Assembly: GCA_932521025.1 (NCBI GenBank)
Contig: OW051468.1
Span: forward strand, 9,424,064 to 9,488,063
Source: Oscheius onirici
Lineage: Eukaryota; Nematoda; Chromadorea; Rhabditida; Rhabditidae
Length of the DNA: 64,000 bases
Direction: 5' to 3'
The notes beneath the pieces were generated by a model. It ran no database searches. It saw only the letters and a program-made list of their open reading frames with translations, and was not told the origin of the DNA. Positions 46,380-57,980 of this stretch are shown here, in pieces; position 1 is the stretch's first letter; every line of letters begins with the position of its first letter. The position numbers and the translations under genes are program-made.

Positions 46380-49300
46380 ATGGTCCGGCTTCTTCTATTC
46401 TGCCTATTCTTCGGCAGTGCCGTGGCTCAATTTTTCCGTAATCCTACTTTTCTTTGGCTGCACAGTTGAGTTTCAGAATGTCCCCCGAATGTGACGTTAA
46501 ACGGAAACGCGGGAAATTCAAATTGTGGGGACGATGCTGATCCTAGCCAGTCTCCCTGCATGGTCAAGGTTCAGCCTGGAACCACTTGTGTCTTTACTGT
46601 ACTTTTTTTGTGTTAAAATGAATCGAAAAGTTTCCAGATCTTTCCTAAAGATAACACTGTCAGCGACTGGTTCGGACAGCTCCAGATCCAAGCAAATGGA
46701 CTGGACATCAACGATGATATAACAATATTGGGAACTTACGACTTGGTCAGAAAGTACGAGATCAGAAGAGTTTAGAACAAGTAGCGACTTTCAGAGACCC
46801 TATCAGTCCTGTCTTCAATCTTCGGTCAGCTTTTCCGTACTCTGGCTCCCATGCCGTTCCCTTCATTATGGTGTCAATCACAGCTTGGAGTAACTCAAAC
46901 ATGCAGTTTGGTTACTACGTTCAGAGGAAGCCGGGTACGTGCACTTCCAAAAGAGATAAGGGCGTCGTAAAAGGTTTTTGTGGTGACATCCCAATGATGA
47001 CAGATGGGAATATTTCATCAGGGATCAATCAAGCAGTTACTTTTATAGTTGTTACTATAGGATCACTGAAAACCGTTTGCAAAAAGATCTTAACTGTAAA
47101 CATTCGAATAGAGGCACTGCGCCACTATTCGCATACAAAAAATATGCAATTACGTACGCATTTTTTTCGGATTGAAGAAAATTTTATTCTACTTTCCTAG
47201 TATTTCTTCCATACAAATTTGGATCCGGGTTACCATTTTAAAAAATGTCGTCAATCCGAAAAAAAACCATTTTTTGTACTCGAATAGTGGCGCAGTGCCT
47301 CTATTCAAATATTTACGGTACACTTTTTTTCAGTTCCTGCCTTCACGAACGGCCTTTCCCTGACTGTCGGCCCCAACCAAATTGCTCAGTATATCCAAGT
47401 GTCCAACAATGATGATCAAGGACTCTACTGGGAAGTCAATGGAAATGGTTCGGTGGCTCTTTCTCCAGCAGGCTCCGACCAGCCGTCAATGCCGGCAAAT
47501 CTCATGAACATGTGGCTGTACGAAGACACGGGACAGAACAGACGATTTGTTGGATCGTGAGTTATTTCCGGGGGTTCTCAAAAACACCCTTTTAGATTGT
47601 ATTCAAGTGGTAGAGAAAGAGTTATTCGCTCGAATACCAGCCAAGTGACAGTACAGTACGTTCTGGCCCCTCTTCAGACTTATTTCACTACGGTTGTTGT
47701 GAACGATGCTGGAAGTAAGCTCGGGAAAAGATCAAAGAAAGTGAAAAACTTACAGATATTGCCCAATGTGACGTGTACGACTTCGGATGGGTCACATCCA
47801 ATCAGGCAGAAAACTTCTACCTTATTGGCTCCACAGGAGGAGGAACTTACTGCTACACTCTTCTGAACTACCCAATCCCTTATCCCTACTACTTTTTGAA
47901 TGTGAAGACGGCAACTCCGCAAGAAGTGAGTTCTTTTCTTTCAAGTAGACAAATATTCAGTTTCCACAAACACAAGTCATCGCCGGAGGACCTGTAATCG
48001 ATCCCGTTGCTCTCCAGACGTTGTTGACTACTTACAGGTTGATTTTAAGAGTTAGAATTCTAACTTTTAAAATCCTCTCTTATTAAAACGCTAACAAGGT
48101 CGCCCGAAGTGTATTTCGAAATTTTCACCCCCTTTGCATTGTCAAAATGCGGATCTGAGGGCAATTAATTTTATAGAAATTTTGTAAGGAATCCAGCTAC
48201 CACGTCCGATTTCCAAAATAATCACCTTTTCACTGTTTTCACATCCCCCTGCGATTTATTTAGCAATCTGAAGCCGTCGGTAACAAGTTAGAACACGTTA
48301 TGTATAAGACAACTAAGTTTTGAACTTGGCAAAAGATTTGGAAAGAGTCTGATGCTGTCGTAAGGGTACGAAAAAAGGGGGCGACGCCGCCAGGCGACGA
48401 AGTCGGCTGGTTCTTTTTATTTCTATATTTATTCTTGATGAAGAGGTCCTAAATCTGAACCAGATCACCCAAATTCCAAGAATCTCGGTCCATTTCAGCA
48501 CATCCGTCGACTACCCTCCCATCCTGACCTCGTCGGCTACCACTTTCATTGTAAAAACCAACTCGAGCAGTGTTACTCTCTACTTTGATACGGCTCCTCC
48601 CGGTAGTTTATATTTTCGCTTCCAAAAATCAAAATCTATAGCCAATTTCCATATCGCTAACCCCGGAAGAACGGGCTTCATTACAACTCCCAGCTATCCG
48701 AATCTTCACAGCTATGAGAGCGTCTTTTTCTACATGAATGGAACATGTTTGCATTTTTATTCCGACTGCTTTAAACCTCTCTTTTAGCGACTTTTAATAC
48801 CACTTTAACTGTTCAAAACTCTCTGTCTCCATCGGCAGTTCTGACAGTTTACGGTACAGCATCGGTTCCTCTCTTCAAGGGAACGATCAACAGCAGTTGG
48901 AGCCAGTCCTTTGCCGACAAAATGATCGATTTCGACATTGATCTCGGCAGGGACGTCGGTGGAGGTGTTTTCATGACTTATACTGTCTCTGAAGCAGCCA
49001 AGCCGCCTTTGGGTAAGATTTATTTGAAAGATGACTGAAATTTTAGCTTGCCCCAACGGTACGGCCAATCTTCAAGGCGGACTCTCGCAGGACCTCGCTC
49101 AAGTTCCCGCCAATTTTGAATGCAACTTTACAGTAAGCTACCACTGATTCTATTCACAAGGTCTTTTAGTTTACTTACGATGCCAATTCGTTCGCTGATG
49201 TCTCTGTTCAATCTTCAAATATCTCAGCAGGAGAGATTATTCAAATTAGAGGACTGTACGATACCGTGGGGTAAGTGTTACGTAAGCCATGCCTAGTCTG

Positions 49301-51827
49301 TTCAGAAACGGACCTTATGACAGTAGTTTCAATCTTCGAGCGGCTTTCCCTCAAAATACGGTCATTCTTTACGTCAAGACTGGAGCTGTGTCCAGTCTTC
49401 GTTTTGGTTACTCGCTCCAGAGAAAACCTACTCCCTCTTCCAGTCCCACTGTGGTAACTCTTGGAGCTCTCCAGGACGCCTTTTACGTTCAAATGTGGGC
49501 AGTTTCTAAGAACAGCAGCTGGGAGATCAACGCCAAAGCTTCTTCCCAAGTCAGTGCCATCTCTGCCAGTCCCGATCTATCGACGGCCACAGATCTCCTA
49601 AACTTTTTCGTCTACGAAGGCACTGGACCAAATATGATGCTTGTTGGATCGTAAGGTTTCCAAAGTTTTATCCGAAGAACGTTTTTAGCCTGTATCAGAG
49701 CTATAAGAAGGTCTGGAAATCACAGGGTGCAGCTGTTACTGTAGTTTACGCAATGACCGGCGGACTGAATACAGGAGCTGTCATTTTCAACGATGCTTAC
49801 AGTACGTAGCCTCTACTTTTCAGTCATGACTATTTCCAGATCTCGGATCCTGTGCCTCGTACTCTGCCCAGTGGTCTTACGGTAATCCTACAAAGAGCAT
49901 TACTACTCCTGACCGCAACAATATTACGATTGATGTGACGCTGGATGCTGGCCAGGGAGGACAAGGAAGCAATGCTTGCCTCACAATCATAGATGACGAC
50001 TCGACAAACAACGATGATCCCATTTTCTATGATGGATACTACAGTGTAAGTGGTATTGTCCGCTGATGGATGGGACCAATCTTGTGCCAATTTCAAGTCA
50101 GATACTCCTGGGTATAGTCGATTCCAAAAAAAAAATGGTGCATAATTCAAACCGGCCCGCCAACAAATTCGTAGGAATTTGAACGCACAATAATATACCT
50201 CATTTTTTCCAGCTTAGCTATTTTTTGTGTAGCCAATAATAATCTGAATATTTTCTTTCTTCGTGTAGTAAAGTGTACATTCTAGTATTCTTGAACAGAA
50301 AACGAGGAAAAAATCGGTCAAGAAACGATGAATGCAAAACTATATAACAATTTCACAATTGAATTTTCTGCATTCAAATTCCCGCGAAATTCTTGGCGGG
50401 CCGGTTTGAATTATGCACCATTTTTTTTTTTGGAATCGACTATAGACATGAGCGCTTGGACCGACTGCGAAAAATTGCCTTCATTGCGGCGGACAAAAGA
50501 ACGTTAGCACGCTTTTTCTGTTTTTTTTTGTGTTTCCCCAGTCATCGTGAAAAAATATCGACTAGGACAGAAAAAAGTTAGGCAAAAAAAGATGAATCCG
50601 CAAAGAAAAACACAAATTATTTTTCGTTTTTCTTTGCGGATTTATCCTTTTTTGCTTAACTTTTTTCTGCGTTAGTCGGCATTTGTTCATAATGACTGGG
50701 GGAACACAAAAAAGAAAAAAAGCGTGCTGAATTTCTTTTGCCCGCCGCATTGAAGGCAATTGTTTTCCCAGCCGGACCAAGCGCACAGTCTACTCTTGGG
50801 TTTCAGGGCTTCGAATATGCTCAAGTCTATGCTGGAGCGCCGATGGCTCCATTTGACGACTTTCCTCTTCGAAACCTGGGTTATTTCTTTGGAACGAAAG
50901 CCGTTGGACAGGCTAAATACTTTACACTTCCCCAGCAGTTTCAAGGCTTCGCCAGGACAATCGTTCTCAGTGAAGGTTTTTTGCAGCTGGCTACAACTAC
51001 TGATCCAACCGTTGGTACGACTTTCACCCTTTTCATTGACATTGTAAAGTTTTCAGCATATCTCCAGAAAGCTTACATGACTCGGCGGGGTTTTGTCATG
51101 TCGGAGAACTATCCTTTCATGAGCGGAAGTCAAGATGCTGCCTTCTCTCTGAGAGGAAACACTCCGATTACTGTACAGATCAACATTGAATATACTAACG
51201 CTCCGGCTGATGGAAGTTTGGTTGTTTATGGAGAGCACGGGACTCTGTTCACGTAAGTTTCCCTAGAAGTTTGCACCTTGCGTACAACATTTTCGTGCTG
51301 ACGCCATCTCTCCTCGTTTTCTGACTGTGTTATTCATATTACAGCATCTTTTCAGCGTCAACTTAACCGATCCTACTGCCACAACTACAAACTACACAGC
51401 TTCTGCCCTAATCGTCGGTTTCTCTCTGAATGGAGGAAACGATCCGACGAATCTAAACCAGGGCTCGATGATCCGCTACCAAGTTGTCCAGGCTGTACAG
51501 CCCACAACAACAGCTGCAATTACAACTTCTACAGTTCCGGCCACTGGGGTGTCTTCTACAACGGGAGCTAGATCAACAGTCTCCAACGTATCTTCGTCGA
51601 AGTCACAATCATCGTCTTCGTCTTCCTCCAGCACAGCATCTGGTTCTAGCACACAGGCTGCATCCACTTCTCTGAGCACAACAGTAAGCAATCCAGGTCC
51701 TTCTATTTCTACAACTGCGGCAACAACTGTGGCTCAAACCACGATAGTTCAACCAGCAGCAACAACTCCCAAGGCTGCGACAGTGACTGGTTTCCTCTTA
51801 ACTCTTCTCATTCCGGTCATACTGTAA
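46380..51827 (+). CDS. Secreted, probably GPI-anchored protein with two CUB-like modules (copy A)
   Basis: Nineteen exons: 46380-46437, 46477-46598, 46638-46753, 46795-46934, 47334-47556, 47596-47714, 47756-47925, 47961-48037, 48499-48602, 48642-48746, 48788-49012, 49047-49132, 49170-49270, 49306-49650, 49689-49801, 49840-50045, 50807-51014, 51057-51252, 51356-51827; 3,186 nt, 1,061 residues. A signal peptide (residues 1-19, LLLFCLFFGSAVAQ) is followed by module 1 (about 20-486) and module 2 (about 487-950). Each starts Cys-Pro, then has a FNLRxAFP block, an LYxSY junction, an N-x-x-x-C block, and GFI-x-(S/T)-x-x-YP, which recalls the start of CUB domains. A Ser/Thr stalk (about 950-1040) and a hydrophobic C-terminus (TGFLLTLLIPVIL) suggest a GPI anchor. 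Several introns hold transposons. I do not recognise a named family; role at the cell surface is inference. Confidence 0.85.
47093..47318. repeat. Palindromic MITE-like element in CUB-like gene A intron 4
   Basis: Arms GAATAGAGGCACTGCGCCAC and GTGGCGCAGTGCCTCTATTC are exact complements, with outer GTAAACATTC/CAAATATTTAC. The interior contains CAATTACGTACGCATTTTTT as in the 16177 and 53885 elements, so it is a related family. Confidence 0.8.
48073..48410 (+). mobile_element. Helitron-like non-autonomous element, copy 2
   Basis: Starts TCCTCTCTTATTAAAACGC after A and ends GTCGGCTGG before T; CGCC-A-GGCG forms a hairpin close to the 3' end. Start, end and internal blocks match the element at 24803-25171. 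Lies in the intron 48038-48498 of CUB-like gene A. Confidence 0.7.
50113..50444. repeat. Palindromic element in CUB-like gene A intron 16
   Basis: Ends TATAGTCGATTCC and GGAATCGACTATA are exact complements, followed by poly-A/poly-T and TTCAAACCGGCCCGCC pairing with GGCGGGCCGGTTTGAA. The interior is AT-rich with no coding capacity. Confidence 0.8.
50471..50768. repeat. Second palindromic element adjoining the first in the same intron
   Basis: The segment AATTGCCTTCATTGCGGCGG is repeated in inverted form as CCGCCGCATTGAAGGCAATT, and AGCACGCTTTTTC pairs with AAAAAAAGCGTGCT. Loop halves also pair (AATCCGCAAAGAAAAAC with GTTTTTCTTTGCGGATT). With its neighbour it fills most of the 761-bp intron. 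Confidence 0.75.
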
Positions 51828-52166
51828 TAAAAATTGTCATAATTGCATAAATGATTGATCATTGGACAGCCTTAAGTAACTTTGTTCACTGAAAGGTTAT
51901 GAAATGTACCGTAACATAGAGCAACTGGACCAAACTAACTGGCCTTTTTTTCAGTCGTCGATTTCAGAATATTGAATATTTTTTTTCGAAATAAACCATC
52001 CTCTTCTGTAATTTGTCATTATCAATGACGTCCCCCAACCCTTTTTAACCTTTTCCTGATGAATCAATCTTTATTTTATCTATCAGAACCGGACAATAAA
52101 AACGTTGCCCTAGACCAGAAGCCGGAGATAAGCCCAGGAGACATTTCTTGTCTCCTCCGCAGCCAA
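51828..52166. other. Spacer between the tandem CUB-like genes
   Basis: 339 bp. AATAAA overlapping the upstream stop (51826-51831) probably serves gene A. No other feature; the leader and promoter of gene B must lie here unless the two are co-transcribed. Confidence 0.5.
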
Positions 52167-55100
52167 ATGCGGCTCTTCTTAGCCTGTCTTCTAGCTGTCG
52201 GAGTCAAATCTCAGGACTACTTCCGTAAATTTTTGTTCTGCCATGCAGGTTATATTGATGTTTAGAATGTCCGGTTCCGTACTTGTTGAACGGAGTGTTT
52301 GGGGACAGTCTCTGTGCAGACAGTAACGCTCCAGACTTTGTCGGCTGTGGAAAATTGGTTCAGCCTAATACTACCTGTGTTTTAACTGTAAGTGAAGAGT
52401 TCGACCTATTAAAACCGACCTATTAAATCCGAAGACTCTTTTTATATGATCTTTCAGATAAACGCCCCAACTACCCAAATTAATGGTGCTCAACTGAATC
52501 TCATAGCTTCCGGAATTAGTCCTCAGGATGACATCAAAATCGATTATTTCTTCGGAAGACTTTACCAGTAAGTTTCAACGATTATAAAGTCACAGCATCA
52601 TTTACAGTAATGCCCAGCAGACAAACTGGAACCTCCGAGCTGGCTTCCCATTCCCCGGAGTCACTAATACTCCGATTCTTACAATTACTATAAGGGCTTC
52701 TGCTAACTCGACAATGCGGTTCGGCTACTTTGTCTACAGATTCTGTGAGTCCTCTTTGGGGGTCGGAGAGATAGGAAAGAGTCGTAAAAGTTCTCTTTGC
52801 TAATTATGATTGGGACAAAAGAACAGCCGCAAACCACAGAGATAGGGTGAGCATTTCCTTCCGGGCTGTCGAAACAGGTGATTGGAATGGGGTCTAAATC
52901 ATCGTCATTTGTAGTTTGTCAAGTCAGGGGACGTAAACTATTCGTCCGAATTTTTTTTCGGGCGAATAGTTGCACGCTCGGACGAATAGTTTGCAGCCTC
53001 GGACGAATAGTTGCAAACGCGGACGAATAGTTGCAGAGCACCAGTTGCACTAAATTCTATTTCAATCTTCAAGTTTTTATTAGAAAATTGATCGTTTTAA
53101 AGTTGAATTGTGATCCAACGTTCCTATTTTGCATAAGATATAGTGGAGGCCAAATTACTGAAAGAAAAACTGCTGCCCATGGCCAACTTTATCGCCAAAG
53201 ACGAGAGTGAAGAACCATTTTTAAATGCTTAGGTTATCATTAGAATCATACTGATAATTTCTAGTCCGAAAATGAGTGAATTCAGGTCTGTTCTGTTTAA
53301 GTATGCGACAAAATTCTAAGCGGTGCTCTGCAACTATTCGTCCGAGAAAAATTTGGACGAATAGTTTACATCCCATCAAGTCAGATTATTTTGTATTTTG
53401 TATTTTGCTCCACTTCTTCGCAAACAACTTTTTTAGATCCCTCGTTCAAAAACGTATCCCAGTATAATATTTCACTCGAACAGCCAAACGGAGCGTTTGT
53501 CCAACTAAAAGACAGCAATGTCGGAGACTACTGGGAAGTCACGACCAGTTCTCAGGTATCTTTCCGTCAAGAAATTTTCCCATTGTTTAGGTCACTCTCG
53601 ACTCTGGAGTCTCACCCACTACCGATAATCATGATTTGTTGAACTTTTGGCTTTATCAAGGTGTCGGGGCTAATCGTACGCTAATCGGAAAGTTAGTGGA
53701 CACTTTCCTTCGTCGCTATTTTTTCTTTTAGTGCCTACGGATCTCAGGCCTACTACACTCAAGTCTTCGCCTCTCAAGCTACCGTTCTCAACGTTCTAGC
53801 ACCCACTGATAACATGACAGCTACGCTCATTTTTAACGACTATCAAAGTGAGTTGGAAGCTAAAATGGTACCAAAAACTTAAAATACCGTATTTCTTCTA
53901 ATAGAAACACCCCTGTACGCAATTACGTACGCATTTTTTTTCGAGGTGAAGACATAATTTTTCAATTTATATTTTATTTTTCCTTGGTAGCTGAGAGGCC
54001 TATCTATATGGGAAAATAGTCGGAAAGTTGGGAAAAATTTTTATCAACCCGAAAAAAGTGCGTACGTAATTGCGTACAGGGGTGCTTCTATTAGAGCTTT
54101 TACGGTAGTATCTTTCAAAACTAAAATATCATTCAGACATTCAAAACTGTCACCCATACGTCGTTTTATGGGTTTCCGACGGAAACTATTCAATATCAGA
54201 GACGGATACCAGTAATAAAACGGCTTGCATAACTATTCTGAACGACGTCAACGATCCAAGTTCATTCTTCTTGACGAACATCATGACCGGTTCCGATAAA
54301 ACTGTTAGTTTTTCCTTTTACTCTCAATTGGATTACACAGCTACCCTACAATGGCACAGTCCGGCTCTCTACTGGAGCTCCAGCCCAGGATCCTGTAGTT
54401 GCCGGAACATTCCTCGCGTCCTATGGGTAATTTTGGCCTATCCCGACCAAAAATTAGGAACTTCAGACCGGGATCAGCTTCAAGTCTTCCACAACAACTT
54501 GCCGGCTTCGCTAGAACATTCTATTTCAGCAAGAGCGACTTTACTCTTTTCTTTGCTAGAGATGCTCAAAGCGGTGAGTTTTTTTTGATTGTTGGAAAAT
54601 ACTCACCCCAATTTTCAGCACAAGACCATGTCCCTTACACAAGCCGTTCCGGTTTCATCATGTCCAACTACTACACCTTTATGATGCCCAATCAGAACAC
54701 TTTCTTCTATTTGAATTCGACTAGTAAGAATAAAAAAAAATTAAAGAACTCATTCTTTTTTCAGCCCCCTTCAGCTTCAACATGACGATCACAAACTCTC
54801 TTTCTCCAGCAGCTGCCATAAACGTCTTCGGAGCCAAGGGATTGGTTCAGAAGATTTCGGTCGCTGATAACATTGGCTCCGTCTTTACCTTCAATGATAC
54901 CCTGATTGATCTCGATATTGAAGGAGGAGCGGGGGTTAGTGGAGGAGTTCTGCTCAATTATGTTGTAGGAGCTGTAGCAAAGCCAGTTTTGAGTAAGTTT
55001 GGTGAAAGGAAGAAGGACCGGAATTTTGTTCAGGCTGTCCTTCTGGAGCTCAGGCATTAGTTGGAACGATTAAACAGGATCAGGCTGCTGCTCCTGATAA

Positions 55101-57309
55101 TTTTGATTGCAGTTATAACGTAAGTTCGGTGTGATTCGAAGAGAGATATGGAAAAGTGATCTCACAGTTCGTATTCTGATAAAAAATTTCAGTTCACCTT
55201 TCCCACAAACGCTGCCGTCGAAGTAATGGTCCAGGCTTTCAACCTGTCAGCAGGCGAAGTAGTCGAGGTCATCGGTCTCTATGACACAGTCACGTAAGCT
55301 CAGAATTACTTTCTTACCAGTCTATTAGAAGCTCTGGCTCCGACTTCAATCTACACGCTGCTTTTCCAGGAGGTCAGGTAGTCATTCACGTCAAGACGCT
55401 CAGCAATACTAACCTTGCTCTGAGGTACAGTGTTAGTAAGAGGGACAGTAAGTTGAAAATCAGTTGTTTTTTTCATTAAACTTTAGTCCTAATTCAAAAC
55501 CCAACAGCCGTAAATCTGGCTACTTTGAACGACGGATTTTATCTCCACATGGACCAGGTTACTCAGAGCAAGACAAGCTGGCAGATTAGTGCTGGTAACA
55601 GTCAAGTAGCCGTCATTTCGGCCAGCCCACCAAACACACCGACTTATGACTTTCTCAACTTTTTCGTCTACGAAGGAATGGGAGATAGCAAGATTCTGGT
55701 CGGATCGTGGGTTGTCTCCTTTGATTAACAAAACTGTCTTTTCCAGACTCTACAAAAGTTACGGTAGTTCCTGGAAGTCGAATGGATCAGTAGTTACTGT
55801 CTACTATGCTCTGATTGCCGATCAGCCGAATGTCGGAACACTTTTGTTCAACATGAATTCCAGTTGGTTATTGTAATAGATTTCACAGATACTTTTAGAT
55901 CTCCTGGCTTGCAACACCTACAGAGCTCAATGGGCCTACGGAAATCCCGTCACAAATTTTACCGTTCCCGGGTTTAATCCCCTGCCTATTGATACTATCC
56001 TGGACGCATCAAATGGACCGACCTGCGTCACGATAATCGACGATCATCAGATGTTCAAAAATGACTTGATCATCTACGATTCAGTCCTGACTGTATGCTT
56101 GGTTTTTTTGTGCTTGATGTACTTTGAAGGTTAACGCCACTCCGTATGTCTTGGCGGGAGCTCCGGTGTATCCGGCCTCAACTGCCGACACTCGCTATTT
56201 GGGCAGCATGGGGCCATCGGACAAGTACTACTTCACTTTGCCGCAGACGTTCCTCGGATTCTCTAGAACTATCTATTTGGCGTCTGGAGTGGCACAGCTG
56301 GCAACTACTACTAATACTACTATTGGTAAGTTGGAGGAAAGAGTATACCAGATTGGGTAGGCATGGGCATCGGGCCGTGCCAGCAGTGCGCACTTTTGGG
56401 GGAACCATGAAAACTTGGCACCCAAGTTGGACATAGGCTCAATTTGCCACGCCGAGCTTATGTTCAAAATGGGTGCCATGTTTTTTTTTCGCTAAAGTAG
56501 TCTTCCCCCGGAAATGCGCCTTGCTGGCACGCTCTCGGTCAACGCTGGCACGGGCCCGCTGCCCATGCCTAAGATTGGGTATAGGAAAGATAAAAATGCG
56601 ATCTACAGCACGGGAACCTTAACTTGAATAGATGACGACCAAGAAAAGACATTTAGGAATTCCCCAACAAGTCTACAACGGTAGACAGGGCTTCATAATG
56701 TCAAAGAACTTCCCTTACAACGACTACAATCAGGATGCTCACTTTGTTCTGCAAGGCCTCGCAAACTTTAACGTCTCCTTCACAATTCCGTACAGTGACG
56801 CTCCCAGTGATGCCTTCTTGTCCGTCTACACTAACAGCCGTCTTGCGTTGAAGTAAGTTCAGCTAAAGAAAGTTAACAATACTTTTTCTTTAGCATCAGT
56901 ATGTCTAATCCAGATGCGACATCTAAAACGTACCAGACAGGTGGAAGCCTCGTCAGTTTTTCACTTGATGGCGGATCGAACCTTGTACTTAACCAAGGCT
57001 CTTATATTACTTATTCGATCTCAAACTACACTGCTCCTTTGACCACAGCGGCTCCGACTACCTCATCAACGACAGTCGTTTCGACTGCCGGATCGACAGT
57101 TACGCAGCAAGTGACAACTACTGTGGCTGGGCAAACGACAGCTCAGACTCAAGCTAATGGAAACGGTACTGTAACTCCAACTGCAGCAGGTACAGTGGCG
57201 ACGACACCGAAAGCAGCTGCCGCCATCACTGGTAAAGTTCTACAAAAGGGAATAATATATAGCAGGTTTAGGTCTTCTCGCAGCTGTCGTCAGTCTTCTC
57301 TTCTTGTAG
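52167..57309 (+). CDS. Secreted, probably GPI-anchored protein with two CUB-like modules (copy B)
   Basis: Twenty-two exons: 52167-52224, 52266-52387, 52458-52567, 52608-52744, 53437-53555, 53591-53691, 53732-53847, 54137-54303, 54341-54426, 54458-54573, 54619-54723, 54765-54992, 55034-55119, 55193-55293, 55329-55447, 55487-55706, 55747-55862, 55899-56092, 56130-56325, 56657-56852, 56894-57231, 57266-57309; 3,075 nt, 1,024 residues. Signal peptide MRLFLACLLAVGVKSQ; modules at about 20-488 and 489-942 with the same blocks as copy A (QCPVPY, SCPSGA, RSGFIMSNYY, RQGFIMSKNFP, GLYDTV). A Thr-rich stalk and a hydrophobic tail (GLGLLAAVVSLLFL) end the protein. Exons 1, 2, 11, 13 and 14 have exactly the same lengths as their partners in copy A (58, 122, 105, 86, 101), showing tandem duplication. 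AATAAA at 57323-57328. Function not known; surface role inferred. Confidence 0.85.
52928..53375. mobile_element. Palindromic element with GGACGAATAGT repeats
   Basis: Arms GGGACGTAAACTATTCGTCC and GGACGAATAGTTTACATCCC pair with one mismatch; TCAAGTCAG occurs next to both ends (52919-52927 and 53376-53384), suggesting a target duplication of about 8-9 bp. The left side repeats CGGACGAATAGTTGCA several times. In intron 4 of CUB-like gene B. Confidence 0.8.
53885..54107. repeat. Palindromic MITE-like element, copy 2 (pair with 16177-16400)
   Basis: Ends TACCGTATTTCTTCTAATAG and CTATTAGAGCTTTTACGGTA, inner arms GTACGCAATTACGTACGC and GCGTACGTAATTGCGTAC, 223 bp. The interior closely matches the 16177 copy in the same orientation, but the outermost arms are exchanged. 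In intron 7 of CUB-like gene B. Confidence 0.85.
56358..56571. mobile_element. hAT-like MITE with intact 8-bp target duplication
   Basis: Ends TAGGCATGGGCA and TGCCCATGCCTA are exact inverted repeats, extended by GGGCCGTGCCAGC and GCTGGCACGGGCCC. AGATTGGG flanks both sides (56350-56357 and 56572-56579). 214 bp, in intron 19 of CUB-like gene B. Confidence 0.9.
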
Positions 57310-57426
57310 ATTTTGCTTGAATAATAAAAGCTCAGAAATGAGAACAGATAATGTGATCTTTTCAAAAAATGAAAGCTTGACATATTGGGGATATGTTCAC
57401 CTTGAATGAATTGAAGAGGTTAGGAT

Positions 57427-57980
57427 CAGGGTTGGGCGAACGTTCGTGTTCGCTGTTCGTTTTGACCGAACATGAACACACACAGTTCGTGTTCGAGAGC
57501 GAACACGGAACTGGCGAATGTTCATGTTCGTGCTCGCTTGACGAACAAAAAAGTGAAAATGTTCGCGGTTCGGGGCTCGAACAGAGTTCAAAAGGGCACG
57601 AACACGAACATTTTATCCAGTACTAAAGACAATATCCATAGACTGTCGAAGTCAAAGGCAGCGAAATTTTTCCTAGCTTCTTGAATTTTTAGTTTTTTTT
57701 TGTCTAGTTTTTTTTAGTAATCTTCTTTTTTGTGAGGTTAATCATTTAACGACTGATTATTACAAAAAAAACCTTGGTTTCTGAGAAAATTAGTGACATG
57801 TTCGAGCTGTGTTCGTGTTCGCATGTTCGAACATTGGGATGGCAAAGAGTTCGTGGTCGGTTCGCAGGCGAACAAAAAGCGCACTGTTCGGTTCGTGTTC
57901 GATTTGGCCCAAAAAAATTAGGGGATGTTTGGTACGTGTTCGTGTTCCCCGAAAATTTCAATAATGTTCGCCCAACCCTG
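57427..57980. mobile_element. hAT-like non-autonomous element built from GTTCG/CGAAC words
   Basis: Ends CAGGGTTGGGCGAAC and GTTCGCCCAACCCTG are exact inverted repeats of a hAT-type start (CAGGG). GTTAGGAT (57419-57426) and GGTAGGAT (57981-57988) form an 8-bp target duplication with one change. Both ends are filled with GTTCGTGTTCG-type repeats in opposite orientations. No transposase. Confidence 0.85.
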
